Shown one piece after another: positions 4,449-5,907 of a stretch of 5,907 nucleotides of DNA (its first letter is position 1; each line of letters begins with the position of its first letter). The stretch covers positions 1-5,907 of the forward strand of contig JACPZN010000190.1 in assembly GCA_016195505.1 (NCBI GenBank). The letters run 5' to 3'. This stretch comes from Nitrospirota bacterium. Lineage in GTDB: Bacteria > Nitrospirota > Nitrospiria > Nitrospirales > Nitrospiraceae. Below the pieces are notes generated by a model. That model did no database searches. It had not been told where the DNA came from and saw only the letters and a program-made list of their open reading frames with translations. A program made the position numbers and the translations under genes.

Positions 4449-5907
4449 ATGAAACTGCGCCTTGATCTAAAGCTTAGTCAAAAATTGATCATGACGCCGC
4501 AATTGCAGCAGGCGATTAAGCTGTTGCAGCTGTCTCGTCTTGAACTGCAGCAGAGTCTCGCTCAGCATCTTCTGGAAAACCCATTGTTGGACGAAGTGCA
4601 GACCGAAGTGGAAGAAGCGGAAACTGCCACCGCCGAAGAAAAAGCTGAGGAAGTGCCGGTTTCAGCCAGTCAAGAGCAGGCTGAAGAGGGGGGCACACCA
4701 GAAGAGCGGGGTTCGCCGGAAGAATTTTCAGCATCTGGGTGGGAGGAATATTTTGGGAGTGATCGGCGAGCCGGCGATTCAGAGTATCCCTCTTCCTCAC
4801 AAGATGAGTTTCCCTCCTATGAGCAGACCGTGGCCAAGGCGACGTCCCTTGAAGAACATCTTCTCTGGCAATTGTCTTTGTCCGGACTTTCTGCCAGAGG
4901 GAAAGCGCTTGGTCGTTTGATCATAGGCAATCTCGACGATGATGGTTATCTTCGAATTACGTTGAGCGAGGTGGTGGCGGGAACTAATTTCACGGAAGTC
5001 GAGGCCGAGTCGGTACTCAAAGATATCCAGACGTTCGACCCTACTGGTGTCGGTGCAAGGGACCTCTCCGAGTGCCTCTTGCTTCAGCTCGGGCATTTGG
5101 GTCGCAATCCAATTGGCTCATTAGGGTCTCGGCCCGGAGCACTGAAGGGCTCTATTGTTGAAAATATCATTCTTCATCACCTGAAGGATCTCGAAAAGAA
5201 GCAGTATGCCAAGATTGCCAAGGTGTTGGATGTGACGGTCGAAGAGGTGTTTCAAGCCACCAAGCTCATTGAAGACCTGGAGCCTAAACCAGGCCGGCCG
5301 TTCGCAAATACACAAAACTATGTCATCGTTCCTGATGTGTTTGTGGTCAAGAATGAAGGGGAGTGGGTGGTGCTATTGAATGACGATGGCCTTCCCCGCA
5401 TGCGGATCAGCCCCTATTACAAACAACTCATGACCTCGGTCCAGGGCGGAACTCCTGAGACCAAGGCCTACATGGATGAAAAATTGCGGGCTGCGCAGTG
5501 GGTCATTCGCAGTATTGAGCAACGCAACAAGACGATCGTCAAGGTCGTGTCGAGTATCGTGAAGTTTCAAGAACAATTCTTCGACCACGGCGTGCAGTAC
5601 CTCAAACCCCTGGTGCTCAAGCAGGTGGCTGAAGATATCGGGATGCACGAGTCGACGATCAGTCGTGTCACGGCTAATAAGTATATGTATTGTCCACAAG
5701 GCATGCTGGAGCTGAAATTCTTTTTCAATGCGGGGCTGCAGCGGGCTGACCAGCCATCGGATATGCATTCTTCTGTGTCTGTCAGAGAGATGATCAGAAA
5801 AATGGTGGCCGAGGAGGATGCCAAGCGACCATTGAAAGACGAGGAAATAGCCGCTCGTCTTCGAACTCAGCAAGTTCTCATCGCGAGGCGGACCGTCGCC
5901 AAGTATC
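4449..5907 (+). CDS. rpoN: RNA polymerase sigma-54 factor RpoN (3' end outside window)
   Basis: An uninterrupted frame from ATG 4449 gives 486 residues and runs off the window. Sigma-54 directs polymerase to -24/-12 promoters and needs AAA+ activator proteins to open DNA. Region I is residues 1-50 (LSQKLIMTPQLQQAIKLLQL then LENPLLDE), the activator-interacting part. Region II (about 51-130) is acidic and low-complexity, rich in Glu and Ser. The core-binding domain follows (NLDDDGYL, FDPTGVGARDLSECLLLQL). The DNA-binding part has the helix-turn-helix around 388-411 (LKQVAEDIGMHESTISRVT) and the RpoN box starting at 479, of which ARRTVAKY is visible before the edge. Probably only a few residues are missing. 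A short insert (about NPIGSLGSRPGALKGS) follows the core-binding motif compared with E. coli. The gene starts 18 nt after lptB, with only a weak Shine-Dalgarno (AGG, 4437-4439), so it likely shares the lpt transcript. Confidence 0.96.
   Translation, partial: MKLRLDLKLSQKLIMTPQLQQAIKLLQLSRLELQQSLAQHLLENPLLDEVQTEVEEAETATAEEKAEEVPVSASQEQAEEGGTPEERGSPEEFSASGWEEYFGSDRRAGDSEYPSSSQDEFPSYEQTVAKATSLEEHLLWQLSLSGLSARGKALGRLIIGNLDDDGYLRITLSEVVAGTNFTEVEAESVLKDIQTFDPTGVGARDLSECLLLQLGHLGRNPIGSLGSRPGALKGSIVENIILHHLKDLEKKQYAKIAKVLDVTVEEVFQATKLIEDLEPKPGRPFANTQNYVIVPDVFVVKNEGEWVVLLNDDGLPRMRISPYYKQLMTSVQGGTPETKAYMDEKLRAAQWVIRSIEQRNKTIVKVVSSIVKFQEQFFDHGVQYLKPLVLKQVAEDIGMHESTISRVTANKYMYCPQGMLELKFFFNAGLQRADQPSDMHSSVSVREMIRKMVAEEDAKRPLKDEEIAARLRTQQVLIARRTVAKY

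Noticed and set aside
4540..4920. 126-codon open frame on the plus strand inside rpoN
   Set aside because: It is out of frame with rpoN, and its Lys/Arg/Pro-rich product is a shifted reading of the Glu-rich region II.
5373..5873. 166-codon open frame on the minus strand inside rpoN
   Set aside because: It is antisense to well-conserved sigma-54 helix-turn-helix coding sequence and its product resembles no family I know; it is a reading-frame shadow.

Overview
The window is an ordinary housekeeping region of a Gram-negative bacterium. It holds the 3' end of the ribosomal alpha operon (rpsK end, rpsD, rpoA, rplQ), followed by a lipopolysaccharide-export and sigma-54 cluster (lptC, lptA, lptB, rpoN). 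All genes are on the + strand and tightly packed. Moderate-to-high GC, three GTG starts in a row (rpsD, rpoA, rplQ), a zinc-type S4, and RpoA wording such as the FGTTIGNALRR and HTDKPKTIRLKKKGPG blocks make me think of Nitrospirota (Nitrospira-like). That placement comes from memory of family sequences, not a search.

Layout. 1-176: C-terminal 57 codons of S11. 177-257: spacer with a 7-bp inverted repeat just upstream of the rpsD Shine-Dalgarno. 258-884: S4. 923-1885: RNA polymerase alpha, whose only conventional start (GTG 923) gives a protein about 11 residues short at the N-terminus. 1908-2339: L17 with a basic/Ser-rich tail. 2379-2417: a strong intrinsic terminator closing the ribosomal operon. 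2435-2463: a candidate extended -10 sigma-70 promoter opening the next unit. 2508-3080, 3055-3651 and 3648-4430: lptC, lptA and lptB, coupled by overlaps. 4449-5907: rpoN, cut by the window edge inside the RpoN box.

How the genes work together. The first unit supplies small-subunit (S11, S4) and large-subunit (L17) ribosomal proteins and the polymerase alpha scaffold. In the second, LptB would power lipopolysaccharide extraction from the inner membrane, LptC is the membrane-anchored relay, and LptA is the periplasmic bridge. RpoN is sigma-54; the lptA-lptB-rpoN order is a widely conserved neighbourhood in Gram-negative bacteria.

I found no mobile element, CRISPR array, tRNA, rRNA or new defence-like system. 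The points worth a second look are the missing rpoA N-terminus, the hairpin before rpsD, the G7/C6/G7 linker inside lptA, and a compact hairpin inside the rpoA coding sequence.
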